From the NCBI GenBank assembly GCA_022648545.1, contig JALCMP010000004.1, positions 34,655 to 98,654 of the forward strand: a stretch of 64,000 nucleotides of DNA, read 5' to 3'. This document shows, one piece after another, positions 54,048-62,710 of the stretch. Every line of letters starts with the position of its first letter. The stretch's first letter is position 1. The stretch comes from Bacteroidales bacterium. GTDB taxonomy: Bacteria; Bacteroidota; Bacteroidia; Bacteroidales; UBA932. The notes under the pieces were generated by a model, which was not told where the DNA came from, did no database searches, and was given only the letters and a program-made list of their open reading frames with translations. The translations under genes and the position numbers were made by a program.

Positions 54048-55385
54048 ATGAAACTCAGATATCATAAAATTTCGGCATACTCGGGAATCGGGATACTGCT
54101 TCTGACAGCACTTATTTTAATCTTCAATATAAGGAATTATCCCAGGGGAATAAAGACCGATCCCGATGAACTTCAGCTCAAAAAAATCTCGTCCATCTCT
54201 CCCGATGATGAAGATTACGGCGATCTGGAGTTTCTAAAAAAGGAAATAGGAAACAAGAACATAGTCTTACTGGGAGAAAGCATGCATATAGACGGAAGTA
54301 CCTTCCGCGCAAAAACGAGACTGCTGAAATTTCTCCACAAGGAAATGGGATTCGACGCAGTTATATTTGAAGCGGGACGATATGACACATGGAGGATGAA
54401 GAACATGCTATACGGCAGCAGCAACGGCGCCGTCCCTGATACAAGCATCATTTCACAGGGGATATGGCGATTCTGGTGCTGTTCCGTACAGACGAGAGGT
54501 TTATGGGACTATCTCGAATCGAGTAAAATGAATTTTGCAGGAATGGATATACAGTGTTCGGGAAGAATAAGGGATACGCTCAGAAGCAGGATACTATTCG
54601 ACTACCTGCGCAGGTTCGTTAATGATCCTGAAAAAATATGGCCTTATTTCCATAAAGCTTCGCTTCATTTACATTCCTATTTCCGGCATAACGATATAAA
54701 ATATATGGTTGAGAATGGCACTGCAAACCTTCAGAAAATATTTAAGGATATGGACGGAATACAGGATACCCTGCGGAAAAAGAGAATGGAGGAAAAGGAA
54801 GAATTGCACGCCGGGAACGGCACAAGTAAGGAAACAGAACAGATAGACACATATATAGAATATGTCAACGGTGTAGAAAACGTAATTAAATACAGATATA
54901 AATATAAAGAAGGAAATACCAAAAGATTCGAATGGAGGGATTCCCTTATGGCCCGAAATATTTCCCTATTGCTCGAAAAATCGGAATTCGCCGGACATAA
55001 AATAATAATATGGGCGGCGAACCTGCACGAGTTCAACGACAACAGCCAATTCCATGCAAGATCGTTCCATAATATGGGAGAAAGGCTGAAGGAAAAATTC
55101 GGCGACGACATGTACACCGTTATCTTCACATCATATTCGAGACATGATATGGGCGTATCTACCGATTATTACTTTCCGAGAATAACCACTCTGGAATACT
55201 CGCTGCATAACAAGGGCATACCTTATATATTTATAGCCAATACAGGCGCGGCATCGCTCAATCCCGTAAGATGCTGTGTAAACCAGGGAATGACATACCT
55301 TATAAATCTTAAAACGATGGCGGACGGCATTTTCTTTATAGACAAGATGGAGAACGTCGCCTACCCGCATACGAAAAAACAATGA
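54048..55385 (+). CDS. Erythromycin-esterase-like protein, membrane-anchored
   Basis: The 445-residue protein has one N-terminal membrane helix (about 8-28) and an erythromycin-esterase-family domain. The catalytic residues of the Ere family can be traced: GESMH at 76-80 (Glu, His), the glutamate of FEAG near 108, and the histidine of IIWAANLHEFND. True macrolide esterases are cytoplasmic and about 400 residues; the membrane anchor here suggests an extracytoplasmic enzyme with another substrate. It overlaps the ABC ATPase start by 4 bases and heads a four-gene operon with two permeases. Confidence 0.85.
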   Translation: MKLRYHKISAYSGIGILLLTALILIFNIRNYPRGIKTDPDELQLKKISSISPDDEDYGDLEFLKKEIGNKNIVLLGESMHIDGSTFRAKTRLLKFLHKEMGFDAVIFEAGRYDTWRMKNMLYGSSNGAVPDTSIISQGIWRFWCCSVQTRGLWDYLESSKMNFAGMDIQCSGRIRDTLRSRILFDYLRRFVNDPEKIWPYFHKASLHLHSYFRHNDIKYMVENGTANLQKIFKDMDGIQDTLRKKRMEEKEELHAGNGTSKETEQIDTYIEYVNGVENVIKYRYKYKEGNTKRFEWRDSLMARNISLLLEKSEFAGHKIIIWAANLHEFNDNSQFHARSFHNMGERLKEKFGDDMYTVIFTSYSRHDMGVSTDYYFPRITTLEYSLHNKGIPYIFIANTGAASLNPVRCCVNQGMTYLINLKTMADGIFFIDKMENVAYPHTKKQ

Positions 55386-56089
55386 ATACTATCGAAACCA
55401 AAAATCTTCATTTCTCCTACGGGAAAAAACAGATACTAAAAGGAATGGATCTGGTTGTTCCCGAAGGCTCGGTTTACGGACTTCTCGGAAGAAATGGCGC
55501 AGGGAAAAGCACTTCCCTGAAATTATTGCTCGGATTATTGCCGCATAAGCACGGAGAGATTCTTTACTGGGGAAACGCCGATTACGGAAGGGAAATCTTC
55601 TATAAAATAGGCAACATGATAGAAACACCCGCAGTATACGGATACCTTTCGGTGGAAGAGCACCTCAGGATGTTTGACATTATCTTCAAAAAGGGGCCCG
55701 ACAAAATAAACGCAATACTCCAAACATGCGGACTTACGGAAGAAAAAAACAAGAAGGCGTCCAAGCTGTCCACAGGACTCAGACAGCGCCTGGCAATTGC
55801 AATAGCTCTCCTAAGAGATCCGCAGATACTTATTCTCGACGAACCAACTAACGGACTCGATCCCCTGGGAATAGTGGAGATGAGAGAACTTATCCTGAAT
55901 CTGAATAGGAAGGAAGGCAGAACAATACTCCTTTCCAGCCACATCATCTCCGAAATAGAAAAGATATGTACCCACATAGGTATTCTGGAAGAAGGGAAAC
56001 TGGCATTTCAGGACAAAATAACCGAGATAGGGGAAGAATCCCTGGAAAACTTTTATATGGATATCCTTAAACGAAAAAAACATGCGTGA
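55382..56089 (+). CDS. ABC transporter ATP-binding protein
   Basis: The 235-residue ATPase has Walker A GRNGAGKST at 36-44, the signature LSTGLRQRLAIA (LSTGL in place of the common LSGGQ), Walker B with ILILDEPTNGLDP and the switch histidine in SSHIISE. It belongs to the drug/antimicrobial-peptide export group. It overlaps the esterase-like gene by 4 bases and the next permease by 8 bases, so the set is translationally coupled. Confidence 0.95.
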   Translation: MNTIETKNLHFSYGKKQILKGMDLVVPEGSVYGLLGRNGAGKSTSLKLLLGLLPHKHGEILYWGNADYGREIFYKIGNMIETPAVYGYLSVEEHLRMFDIIFKKGPDKINAILQTCGLTEEKNKKASKLSTGLRQRLAIAIALLRDPQILILDEPTNGLDPLGIVEMRELILNLNRKEGRTILLSSHIISEIEKICTHIGILEEGKLAFQDKITEIGEESLENFYMDILKRKKHA

Positions 56090-56801
56090 AGTTTTCAAAA
56101 CGGAGTTCCTGAAAATACGAAAGCGCCCCGTATTCATAATATACCTCATACTGCCGATCATAATATTCATTCTTGGAGAAACTATCTTCCATCCATTCAT
56201 GGAAAGAGCTATAGAAAATCTAGTATCTATGGGTAAAAGTTACTCGTGGGCATTCATTTATGTGTTTCTCGGTCATTTCGGAATATTCAATAATATAATG
56301 CTTCCGATCTTATGCCTGAGATATTTTGAAATAGAGGAAAAGAACAAATGCAGAAACAATATATTCACCCTGCCGATAAAAACAACGGCGCTATATAATG
56401 CCAAAATTTTGGTAATAACGTTATATGTTGCGGCAAACACGATAATTATGGGTGCATTACTCACCTTGGGGGCAATAACTTGTCCAAAAATAAATTTCCC
56501 CGATTATCTGCAGTTATTCTTCGCCTTCGGAGGGACACTTCTGTTCGCATTAATATATTTCATGATTGTAAACATTACTAAAAACAGGATATTGTTTTTG
56601 CTTATATTCATAATGATATTTGTAATAAAGGGCATGTTTGATCGTGATTGCATCTTTCTGCAAACATGGGATTATGATGTTGCGAACACACATGGCATTC
56701 ATATTACGGCATTATATTATGTACTGACCCCCGTTTACATAATAATTTTCTTTATCCTCGGTTATCCGGCCTTCAAACATACTGCATATGGAAAAATCTA
56801 G
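56082..56801 (+). CDS. ABC-2 type permease, first subunit
   Basis: The 239-residue protein has six hydrophobic segments and a charged N-terminus (FKTEFLKIRKRP) typical of lantibiotic-immunity-type permeases. It overlaps the ATPase gene by 8 bases and the second permease gene by 14. With the ATPase it probably forms a heterodimeric exporter or a resistance transporter for membrane-active compounds; the substrate is not evident. Confidence 0.8.
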   Translation: MREVFKTEFLKIRKRPVFIIYLILPIIIFILGETIFHPFMERAIENLVSMGKSYSWAFIYVFLGHFGIFNNIMLPILCLRYFEIEEKNKCRNNIFTLPIKTTALYNAKILVITLYVAANTIIMGALLTLGAITCPKINFPDYLQLFFAFGGTLLFALIYFMIVNITKNRILFLLIFIMIFVIKGMFDRDCIFLQTWDYDVANTHGIHITALYYVLTPVYIIIFFILGYPAFKHTAYGKI

Positions 56802-57564
56802 AAAAACACATATTGCCGCGGACATAACGGAATGCGAGCTGTTCAAGATCATAAAGAACAGATGGGCGGTAATACTCTTTTTCGTCCCCTCCGCTCTTAT
56901 AATCTGTGCATTCGGGTATATGAGGTACAAATATCCTGGATTGACGGCAGGAGGAACGCTGGAATATCCGAACAATCCCGTAAATACCATCGTATATTAT
57001 ATTTATGGTGTTTCAGAATACGCCTTCCCGTTTGTTATTGCTCTTTTTTGCGCACAATTGTTTATAATAGAAAAGCAGGATGACGGTTTCAGACTTTTTA
57101 AAACCCTTCCCTGCAGTACCGGAAAGACCATTCTTATAAAATATGCAATAACAACCGCAGGTGTTATCCTTTCCGTTGCAACGGCATATGCGGTCTATCT
57201 CGTTTGCGCCAGACTGTCGGGGATATTCATGCCGCTAATGGCCATAAACGATTATCGTATGGAATCCGCAGTGGCGGTCTTTTTCCTGCGAATGGCGTTC
57301 GCCGCCTTTTGTATTGCCATTATACAATACGGGCTGCATCTTATCACACGGAGCTATTACTTCCCCGTCGTCTTTGCTTTCGCAGCAATGTTCATCCAGA
57401 TACTTCCGGAAGAAATAGATTACTATTTATACGTCGGATACCTGCGTTCGGCTCTGTTCAATTTACAATCATACGGAGCCATAAGACTGGATTACATGAT
57501 GATAATGCTCATTCCGCCGGCACTGGTTACGGCCGTTTATTTACTGCTGAACAAACTACGGTAA
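56788..57564 (+). CDS. ABC-2 type permease, second subunit
   Basis: The 258-residue protein has six hydrophobic segments after an amphipathic start (ECELFKIIKNRWAVILFFVP). It resembles the first permease in layout but not closely in sequence, consistent with a two-permease immunity-type exporter. It is the last gene of the esterase-ATPase-permease-permease operon. The next gene, fluC, begins 84 bases later. Confidence 0.8.
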   Translation: MEKSRKTHIAADITECELFKIIKNRWAVILFFVPSALIICAFGYMRYKYPGLTAGGTLEYPNNPVNTIVYYIYGVSEYAFPFVIALFCAQLFIIEKQDDGFRLFKTLPCSTGKTILIKYAITTAGVILSVATAYAVYLVCARLSGIFMPLMAINDYRMESAVAVFFLRMAFAAFCIAIIQYGLHLITRSYYFPVVFAFAAMFIQILPEEIDYYLYVGYLRSALFNLQSYGAIRLDYMMIMLIPPALVTAVYLLLNKLR

Positions 57565-57648
57565 TGCGATTTCACATTCGGGCGCTATATCTTGGATTTG
57601 TTTCTTTTTATATTTTTCTTTGTATAGTTGGCTTAAAATTTACCGGAA

Positions 57649-58026
57649 ATGCTTAAAAACCTTTTATTCATTGGCATCGGGAGTTTTCTGGGCGGTACCA
57701 TGCGCTACATCGTTTCCAGATTCGTCCAGGGCAGCATAATATTTTCATTCCCGCTCGGCACCATGCTCGTAAACATAATAGGATGTTTCATCCTAGGGCT
57801 TTTGTACGGGCTTTTTAGCGAAGGACACCTTATGAGCAACGGAATGAGGCTTTTCCTTACCGTAGGATTCTGCGGAGGATTTACTAGTTTCTCCACATTC
57901 ATAAGCGACAATTTCGTTATGCTAAAAGATCAGAATATTTTCTATCTTGCATTATATGCTTCGCTCAGCCTGTTCGTAGGCCTTTTGATGCTTTATCTGG
58001 GTAATATGCTGGCAAAAGCGCTTTAG
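57649..58026 (+). CDS. crcB: Fluoride channel FluC/CrcB
   Basis: The 125-residue protein has four membrane helices and the Fluc signatures [21 protein letters not shown] and [12 protein letters not shown], which line the fluoride pore and central sodium site of the antiparallel dimer. It lets fluoride leave the cell. I find no fluoride-riboswitch consensus in the 84 bases upstream. The DUF190 gene follows after 16 bases. Confidence 0.95.
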   Translation: MLKNLLFIGIGSFLGGTMRYIVSRFVQGSIIFSFPLGTMLVNIIGCFILGLLYGLFSEGHLMSNGMRLFLTVGFCGGFTSFSTFISDNFVMLKDQNIFYLALYASLSLFVGLLMLYLGNMLAKAL

Positions 58027-58042
58027 AGAAATAATTTTAAAA

Positions 58043-58396
58043 ATGGAAGAGTTCAAAAAAGCCAAAATTCTGCGTATATACGTAAGTAATACCGACAAAC
58101 TGGGTTTCGACACCCTTTACGAACATATAGCCCTGGAAGCCAATAAATTCGGGCTTTCAGGCATGACAGTATACAAAGGCATAATGGGATATGGCTCGAG
58201 CAGTAAAATGTTGTCTGACAAATTCTGGACATTTACCGGTAAAGTTCCGGTAACCATAGAAATAATAGACATTGAAGAAAGGATAAATGATTTTCTGCAT
58301 ACCATACTTCCGCAAATAAACGAGATTCCCAAAGGATGCCTCATTACCATGCAGGATACTACGATAATCCTTTCGAAAAAAGGGGATAAAAAATAG
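58043..58396 (+). CDS. DUF190 family protein
   Basis: The 117-residue protein is a P-II-like ferredoxin-fold DUF190 member (AKILRIYVSNTDK, then the GLSGMTVYKGIMGYG block). DUF190 genes frequently accompany fluC/crcB, and here they are 16 bases apart, so a role in sensing or tuning fluoride export is likely though unproven. It ends 1 base from the stop of the convergent membrane-protein gene. Confidence 0.88.
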   Translation: MEEFKKAKILRIYVSNTDKLGFDTLYEHIALEANKFGLSGMTVYKGIMGYGSSSKMLSDKFWTFTGKVPVTIEIIDIEERINDFLHTILPQINEIPKGCLITMQDTTIILSKKGDKK

Positions 58397-58397
58397 A

Positions 58398-58604
58398 CTA
58401 TTTCCCGGAAACCGTTTTTTTACCGCCTCCGAAAACAAGAAAGATTCCGGTTACGAACAACAGCAGAACCAGCACGCCCTTTACCAGGAAAGGTGTTGAA
58501 AATGCCCGCTCGTTAATCATGGCTAAAATTAGGAAGACAGCCAATAAAAACATTATTACCGCACTAACGATAGATAAGATACGATCCTGTTTGTGTCTGC
58601 TCAT
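58398..58604 (-). CDS. Small two-helix membrane protein
   Basis: From the ATG at 58604 the protein has 68 residues (MSRHKQDRIL...), with two hydrophobic segments (about 8-30 and 38-58) and a basic tail GGGKKTVSGK. An upstream in-frame ATG at 58652 would add 16 residues. I do not recognise a family. It lies 60 bases downstream of the histidine kinase on the same strand and may be co-transcribed with it. Confidence 0.5.
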   Translation of the reverse strand: MSRHKQDRILSIVSAVIMFLLAVFLILAMINERAFSTPFLVKGVLVLLLFVTGIFLVFGGGKKTVSGK

Positions 58605-58664
58605 ATGATTAATGTATTTCTCTTTAACAAATATGGGAATAGTTTTCGACAATAGAAAAAATAA

Positions 58665-59972
58665 TTATTCATGTGCAGAACGTTCGGAACAGTCAATCGT
58701 AAAAGACATGTCCGTTCCTTTCCCCGGAGACGAATTTATACTCAACATTCCATTATGTTTCTCTATGAATTCCTTACAGGTTATAAGCCCCAGACCACTG
58801 CCGAGTTCACCCCCCGTTCCCTGAGATGATGTAATTACATTCCCTTTCATAAGATCATCTATGGTCTTCCCGTCCATACCGGTTCCGTTATCCTTAACAT
58901 GGAACCGTACGAATTTCCCCTCTTTCCGCGCCGACACAGAGACCCTGCCGCCTTTGAAAGTAAACTTAACGGAATTAGTTACCATATTACGCAATATTAT
59001 ACTGAGCATCTGCATATCTGCATTGATAATAAGATCGGCATCTACCTTATTTTCAAGAGTAATGCCCTTTTCACGCGCCCCTGCGCTTATAAGATGGAAG
59101 CACTCGTCCACAACTTCACTTGCATGTATAGGCATTCTATGCGGTTTAAGATCCTGGCTCACGGATTTACTCCAATATATGACTTCCTCAATAAGTTCGC
59201 TCATGGCATTGGCCGAATCAAGGATTATCTTCATATATCCATAGCTGTCTTCTTCGGAAATAGAAGAATTGTCCTCTCTATTCATAAGAAGATTCATAAA
59301 ACCTATTATACTGCTCAGAGGATTACGGAGATCATGCCCCAATATCGAAACTATCTTACCATTGACTATAAGAGCATTAGACAAGCTCTCATATTTTTCC
59401 TTAAGCGATTTCTCATAATACAGAGCACTAAAAAAGGAACTCAGCAGTTTAGCCGATGTTTCCAAAAGGACTACCTGCTGATCAGAAATAACACACTCTT
59501 CCTTATCCCATACGAACCCCACGGTTCCTATCCATCCGGAATTACTATTTATAGGAGTTCCGGCCACTGAGCCCAGATTCATAGAAGAAAACAGCGCGGA
59601 TTCTCGTCCCGATACTTCTCCGGCTCTTACGTAAACGGTTTCGCCTTCCGATAATTTCCGTTCCCATCGCTGTAATCCTGCCTCTCTGAATGTAGAATCG
59701 GTTAGAACAGGATTTCCGGCAAATACCGCCCGTCGGGTTGAAGCATAACTTTCATAAAATTTTCTCATAAGGCGGCTTCCGCAGCGCTTGTCATACCCCA
59801 GACCGTTCACACTGACTGCAATAAAAGTCCCGGAAACACCGGAAATCTTACGAAGAATATCCAATGCCGGGTTTATGCTCTTTTCACCTATATTTATCAG
59901 AACGGACGCAAATTCATATAATCCTCTCTGGTATTCGAGGTCAAGTTCCTCGTATTTTCGTACAGTTCTCAA
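58665..59972 (-). CDS. Soluble sensor histidine kinase with N-terminal GAF-like domain
   Basis: The 435-residue protein has no membrane segment. Residues about 10-190 form a GAF-like sensor region, followed by a HisKA domain with LGHDLRNPLSS (phospho-acceptor H213) and a HATPase domain with the N box (NMVTNSVKFTF), G1 (DNGTGMD) and G2 (GSGLGLITC). It would phosphorylate a response regulator encoded elsewhere; none is adjacent. A full promoter lies at 60052-60081. The 79-base leader is long for this window. Confidence 0.9.
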   Translation of the reverse strand: MRTVRKYEELDLEYQRGLYEFASVLINIGEKSINPALDILRKISGVSGTFIAVSVNGLGYDKRCGSRLMRKFYESYASTRRAVFAGNPVLTDSTFREAGLQRWERKLSEGETVYVRAGEVSGRESALFSSMNLGSVAGTPINSNSGWIGTVGFVWDKEECVISDQQVVLLETSAKLLSSFFSALYYEKSLKEKYESLSNALIVNGKIVSILGHDLRNPLSSIIGFMNLLMNREDNSSISEEDSYGYMKIILDSANAMSELIEEVIYWSKSVSQDLKPHRMPIHASEVVDECFHLISAGAREKGITLENKVDADLIINADMQMLSIILRNMVTNSVKFTFKGGRVSVSARKEGKFVRFHVKDNGTGMDGKTIDDLMKGNVITSSQGTGGELGSGLGLITCKEFIEKHNGMLSINSSPGKGTDMSFTIDCSERSAHE

Positions 59973-60051
59973 AAGCAGATTTGTTTTTAAGGTAAAATAA
60001 TTAGATATAAAGATATAAAATAGGGCGTTAGAAGAATGAATGTCCTGATGA

Positions 60052-60081
60052 CAAATTTATAAATTATAAACAATTCTTCAA
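60052..60081 (-). promoter_or_regulatory. Promoter of the histidine kinase gene
   Basis: On the minus strand TTG (60081-60079), 19 bases and TAAATTTG (60059-60052). It overlaps the region just before the AraC stop at 60090. Confidence 0.7.
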
Positions 60082-60089
60082 ATTAGTTA

Positions 60090-60968
60090 TTAATATTTAA
60101 GAAGAATCTGCTGAATGTAATTTCTGTATGCCCCGGGAGTGTCTCCCTTGTTCTTACGGAATATCCTTATAAAATTCGCCTGATTATTAAAACCGCAGGC
60201 AAAGCATATTTCGCTTATAGTCATAGTTGTATTCGATAACAATTGGCACGCCTTCCCTATTCTTATATTATTCACATAAGAAATAAACGTAGTATTGGTT
60301 TTTTTTCGAAAGAAATGACTGAACGCCGATTCAGACATATTTACCAGATCGGAAACTTCCCTTAGCCGTATTTCTTCCGATATATGAGCTTCAACATAAT
60401 CACATACTTTCGTTATCCTGCGGCTTTTTGCTCCACTTTTTGTTGAAAATGTATCGAATTGATTGCTTATCAAAACCGTTCTGTCTGCAAGGGCAAGTTC
60501 ATTAAGTATAGAAAAAAATTGCAATGTAGTATGAAATCCCTGCATTCTGGTCAGTTTAAGTATTTGCCGTCCTACGGATCTTGCAACTTCGGGAGGAAAG
60601 ACCAATCCCCTTCTGGAATCCACAAGCAGTTTTTTCACAGGATTAAACTGATTCTTTTTTAAGATTTCAAAATTCAGCAGGTCGTTGGCAAATTGAATCG
60701 TTATAACATGATTCCCTTTTACAACCTTGCCCCGCCATGCATGAGGCAAATCCGGCCCTATCATTACCAGATCCATATGATCGAATGATTCCTTGGAATC
60801 CCCCACTATGCGTTCTCCGTATGAATTCAATACGAGATTAATTTCATATTCGGAATGATAATGCACCGGATAATTAAAATCGGCATCGGGGTGATCCAAA
60901 ACAATAAAAAGGTCATCCGGCGACACAGGTGTTATTTCTTTCTGGAAACTTTCCATTTTAAAACGCAT
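60090..60968 (-). CDS. AraC-family regulator of the adjacent glycan locus
   Basis: The 292-residue protein has an N-terminal cupin domain with the HYHSEYEINLVL metal/ligand loop and a C-terminal AraC DNA-binding domain (LREVSDLVNMSESAFSHFFRKK, then MTISEICFACGFNNQANFIRIFRK; each motif quoted in part). The cupin suggests a sugar or related ligand. It is divergent from the symporter-GH130 genes, with 139 bases between. An exact 16-bp repeat upstream of the symporter and of the SusC gene is a plausible binding site. An alternative ATG four codons in is possible. Confidence 0.9.
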   Translation of the reverse strand: MRFKMESFQKEITPVSPDDLFIVLDHPDADFNYPVHYHSEYEINLVLNSYGERIVGDSKESFDHMDLVMIGPDLPHAWRGKVVKGNHVITIQFANDLLNFEILKKNQFNPVKKLLVDSRRGLVFPPEVARSVGRQILKLTRMQGFHTTLQFFSILNELALADRTVLISNQFDTFSTKSGAKSRRITKVCDYVEAHISEEIRLREVSDLVNMSESAFSHFFRKKTNTTFISYVNNIRIGKACQLLSNTTMTISEICFACGFNNQANFIRIFRKNKGDTPGAYRNYIQQILLKY

Positions 60969-60978
60969 TTATATAAGA

Positions 60979-61009
60979 CAAAAATAAAATAGTATTACAA
61001 ATAATACAA
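60979..61009 (-). promoter_or_regulatory. Promoter of the AraC gene
   Basis: On the minus strand TTG (61009-61007), 20 bases and TATTTTTG (60986-60979), 10 bases before the ATG. The palindrome GTATT-N6-AATAC at 60992-61007 overlaps the spacer and -33 box. Confidence 0.75.
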
Positions 61010-61015
61010 TTTTAT

Positions 61016-61031
61016 ATTCAAAAAAGTACAA
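61016..61031. repeat. 16-bp repeat before the symporter gene
   Basis: ATTCAAAAAAGTACAA, identical to 63741-63756 upstream of the SusC-like gene. It lies 76 bases before the symporter ATG, in the AraC-symporter intergenic region. Confidence 0.8.
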
Positions 61032-61107
61032 GTTATTTAAAGAATAATACACAAAATATTAAATCTATTGACATTACTTTGTATGAGCAAAAAACTAAAC
61101 GAAAAAC

Positions 61108-62688
61108 ATGGAAAATTTCAATATAAGCACGATAGATATACTTATCCTGACGGCATATATATTAATAATAATATGGTGGGGACTAAAGCACGGCAAGAGC
61201 TCCGATTCCCAATCATATTTCCTGGCAGGAAGAACCATGCCGTGGTGGATCGTAGGCCTTTCACTTTTTGCTGCGAGCATATCCAGTACTACTCTTATAG
61301 GACAGTCTGGAGATGCATATCATACAGGACTGGCGGTCTTCAATTACAACCTTACCGGAATAATCGTCATGGTTTTCTTTGCAGTTTGTTTGCTTCCGCT
61401 TTACATTAAATCGAAGATATTTACCATTCCGGAATTTCTGGAAAAACGCTTCGACAAAAGATCAAGGTACTACTTCTCTGGCATATGTATAATTGGAAAT
61501 ATTTTTCTGGATGCCGCCGGAGCCCTTTATGCCGCTGCTCTTATAATAAAACTGATCTTCCCGGATGCCGATCTTCAGATGATAATTGTAGTTTTTGCCG
61601 TAATAGCAGCTTCATACACAATACCGGGAGGCCTTTCGTCCGCCATTAATGCCGAATTGATACAGGCAGTGGTTTTAATCATAGGATCCATAATACTTAC
61701 ATACTTCTGCTTTCGTCAGGGAGGGGATTATTTTTATCATTTGTTTTCCAACAAGGATCTGCTGGTAACCCTTTTAAGACCTACAAACGATATAGCCACC
61801 CCATGGCCGGGAATAATCCTCGGCATGCCCGTACTGGGCATATACTTTTGGGCAAACAACCAGACGCTGGTCCAGAGGGTTCTCAGTTCAAAAAACGTAC
61901 ATGAAGGACAGAAAGGATTAATGCTCACGGGATTCCTCACCCTTTCCACCCTTTTTATAATTGCAATTCCGGGACTCATATCGCGCAATCTGTTCCCCGG
62001 CCTGCCGAAACCGGACATGGTCTATCCAACCATGGTCCTTAAATTGTTGCCCGTAGGGCTGATAGGAATAATGCTGGCCGCACTGCTTTCGGCTCTGACA
62101 TCAACAATAAGTGCAATACTCAATTCCACCTCCACTTTGTTTACGATGGACTTCTACGCAAAATTCAACAAGAAGGCAGATAATAAAACACTCGTAAGGA
62201 TAGGCAAAATTTCGGCAATAGTTACCATCATAATAGCTGCATTATGGGCTCCCTATATAGGAAGGTTCGGATCTCTTTTGAAGTATTATCAGGAAATGCT
62301 CTCTTATCTGTCCCCCCCGATAGTGGCTGCCTTCATAATGGGTATTTTTAATAAAAGGGTCAACGGAAACGGAGCGTTTGCCGGGCTTATGGCCGGACTT
62401 GCCATGGCTGTTGTAATGTTATTTTTCAAAACGGAATTATTCGGCAATATGCATTTTCTGATGATTGTTCCCATACTGTTTATTTTCAGCATGATAGTAA
62501 TATATTGCTCCAGTCTTCCTTTTGCAGGTCCGAGCGAAAAGCAGCTGTCGGACACACTGTTCAGATGGAAAGATCTCGCATCGGAATCCAAACAGTTATG
62601 GCATAAAGAAAAATTATACAGGAATTACCAATTCTGGGCAGCCATACTTTTAGTTTCCTGTACGGCAATCTGGATAATATTTTATTAG
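61108..62688 (+). CDS. Sodium:solute symporter (SSS family)
   Basis: The 526-residue protein has about 13-14 membrane helices and the SSS/SGLT fold: SQSYFLAGRTMPWWIVGLSL at the start of TM2, AASISSTTLIGQSGDAY for the first sodium-site half, and SALTSTISAILNSTSTLFTMD (in part) for TM8 with the Na2-site serines. It should import a sugar or oligosaccharide with sodium. GH130 follows after 22 bases, so the likely cargo is the phosphorylase substrate. A TTACTTTG, one base off the -7 consensus, lies at 61074-61081. Confidence 0.93.
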   Translation: MENFNISTIDILILTAYILIIIWWGLKHGKSSDSQSYFLAGRTMPWWIVGLSLFAASISSTTLIGQSGDAYHTGLAVFNYNLTGIIVMVFFAVCLLPLYIKSKIFTIPEFLEKRFDKRSRYYFSGICIIGNIFLDAAGALYAAALIIKLIFPDADLQMIIVVFAVIAASYTIPGGLSSAINAELIQAVVLIIGSIILTYFCFRQGGDYFYHLFSNKDLLVTLLRPTNDIATPWPGIILGMPVLGIYFWANNQTLVQRVLSSKNVHEGQKGLMLTGFLTLSTLFIIAIPGLISRNLFPGLPKPDMVYPTMVLKLLPVGLIGIMLAALLSALTSTISAILNSTSTLFTMDFYAKFNKKADNKTLVRIGKISAIVTIIIAALWAPYIGRFGSLLKYYQEMLSYLSPPIVAAFIMGIFNKRVNGNGAFAGLMAGLAMAVVMLFFKTELFGNMHFLMIVPILFIFSMIVIYCSSLPFAGPSEKQLSDTLFRWKDLASESKQLWHKEKLYRNYQFWAAILLVSCTAIWIIFY

Positions 62689-62710
62689 AAATATATACAA
62701 ATAAAAATAA

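Noticed and set aside
57565..57648. Fluoride riboswitch before crcB
   Set aside because: The conserved sequence and pseudoknot elements are not visible in this A/T-rich gap.
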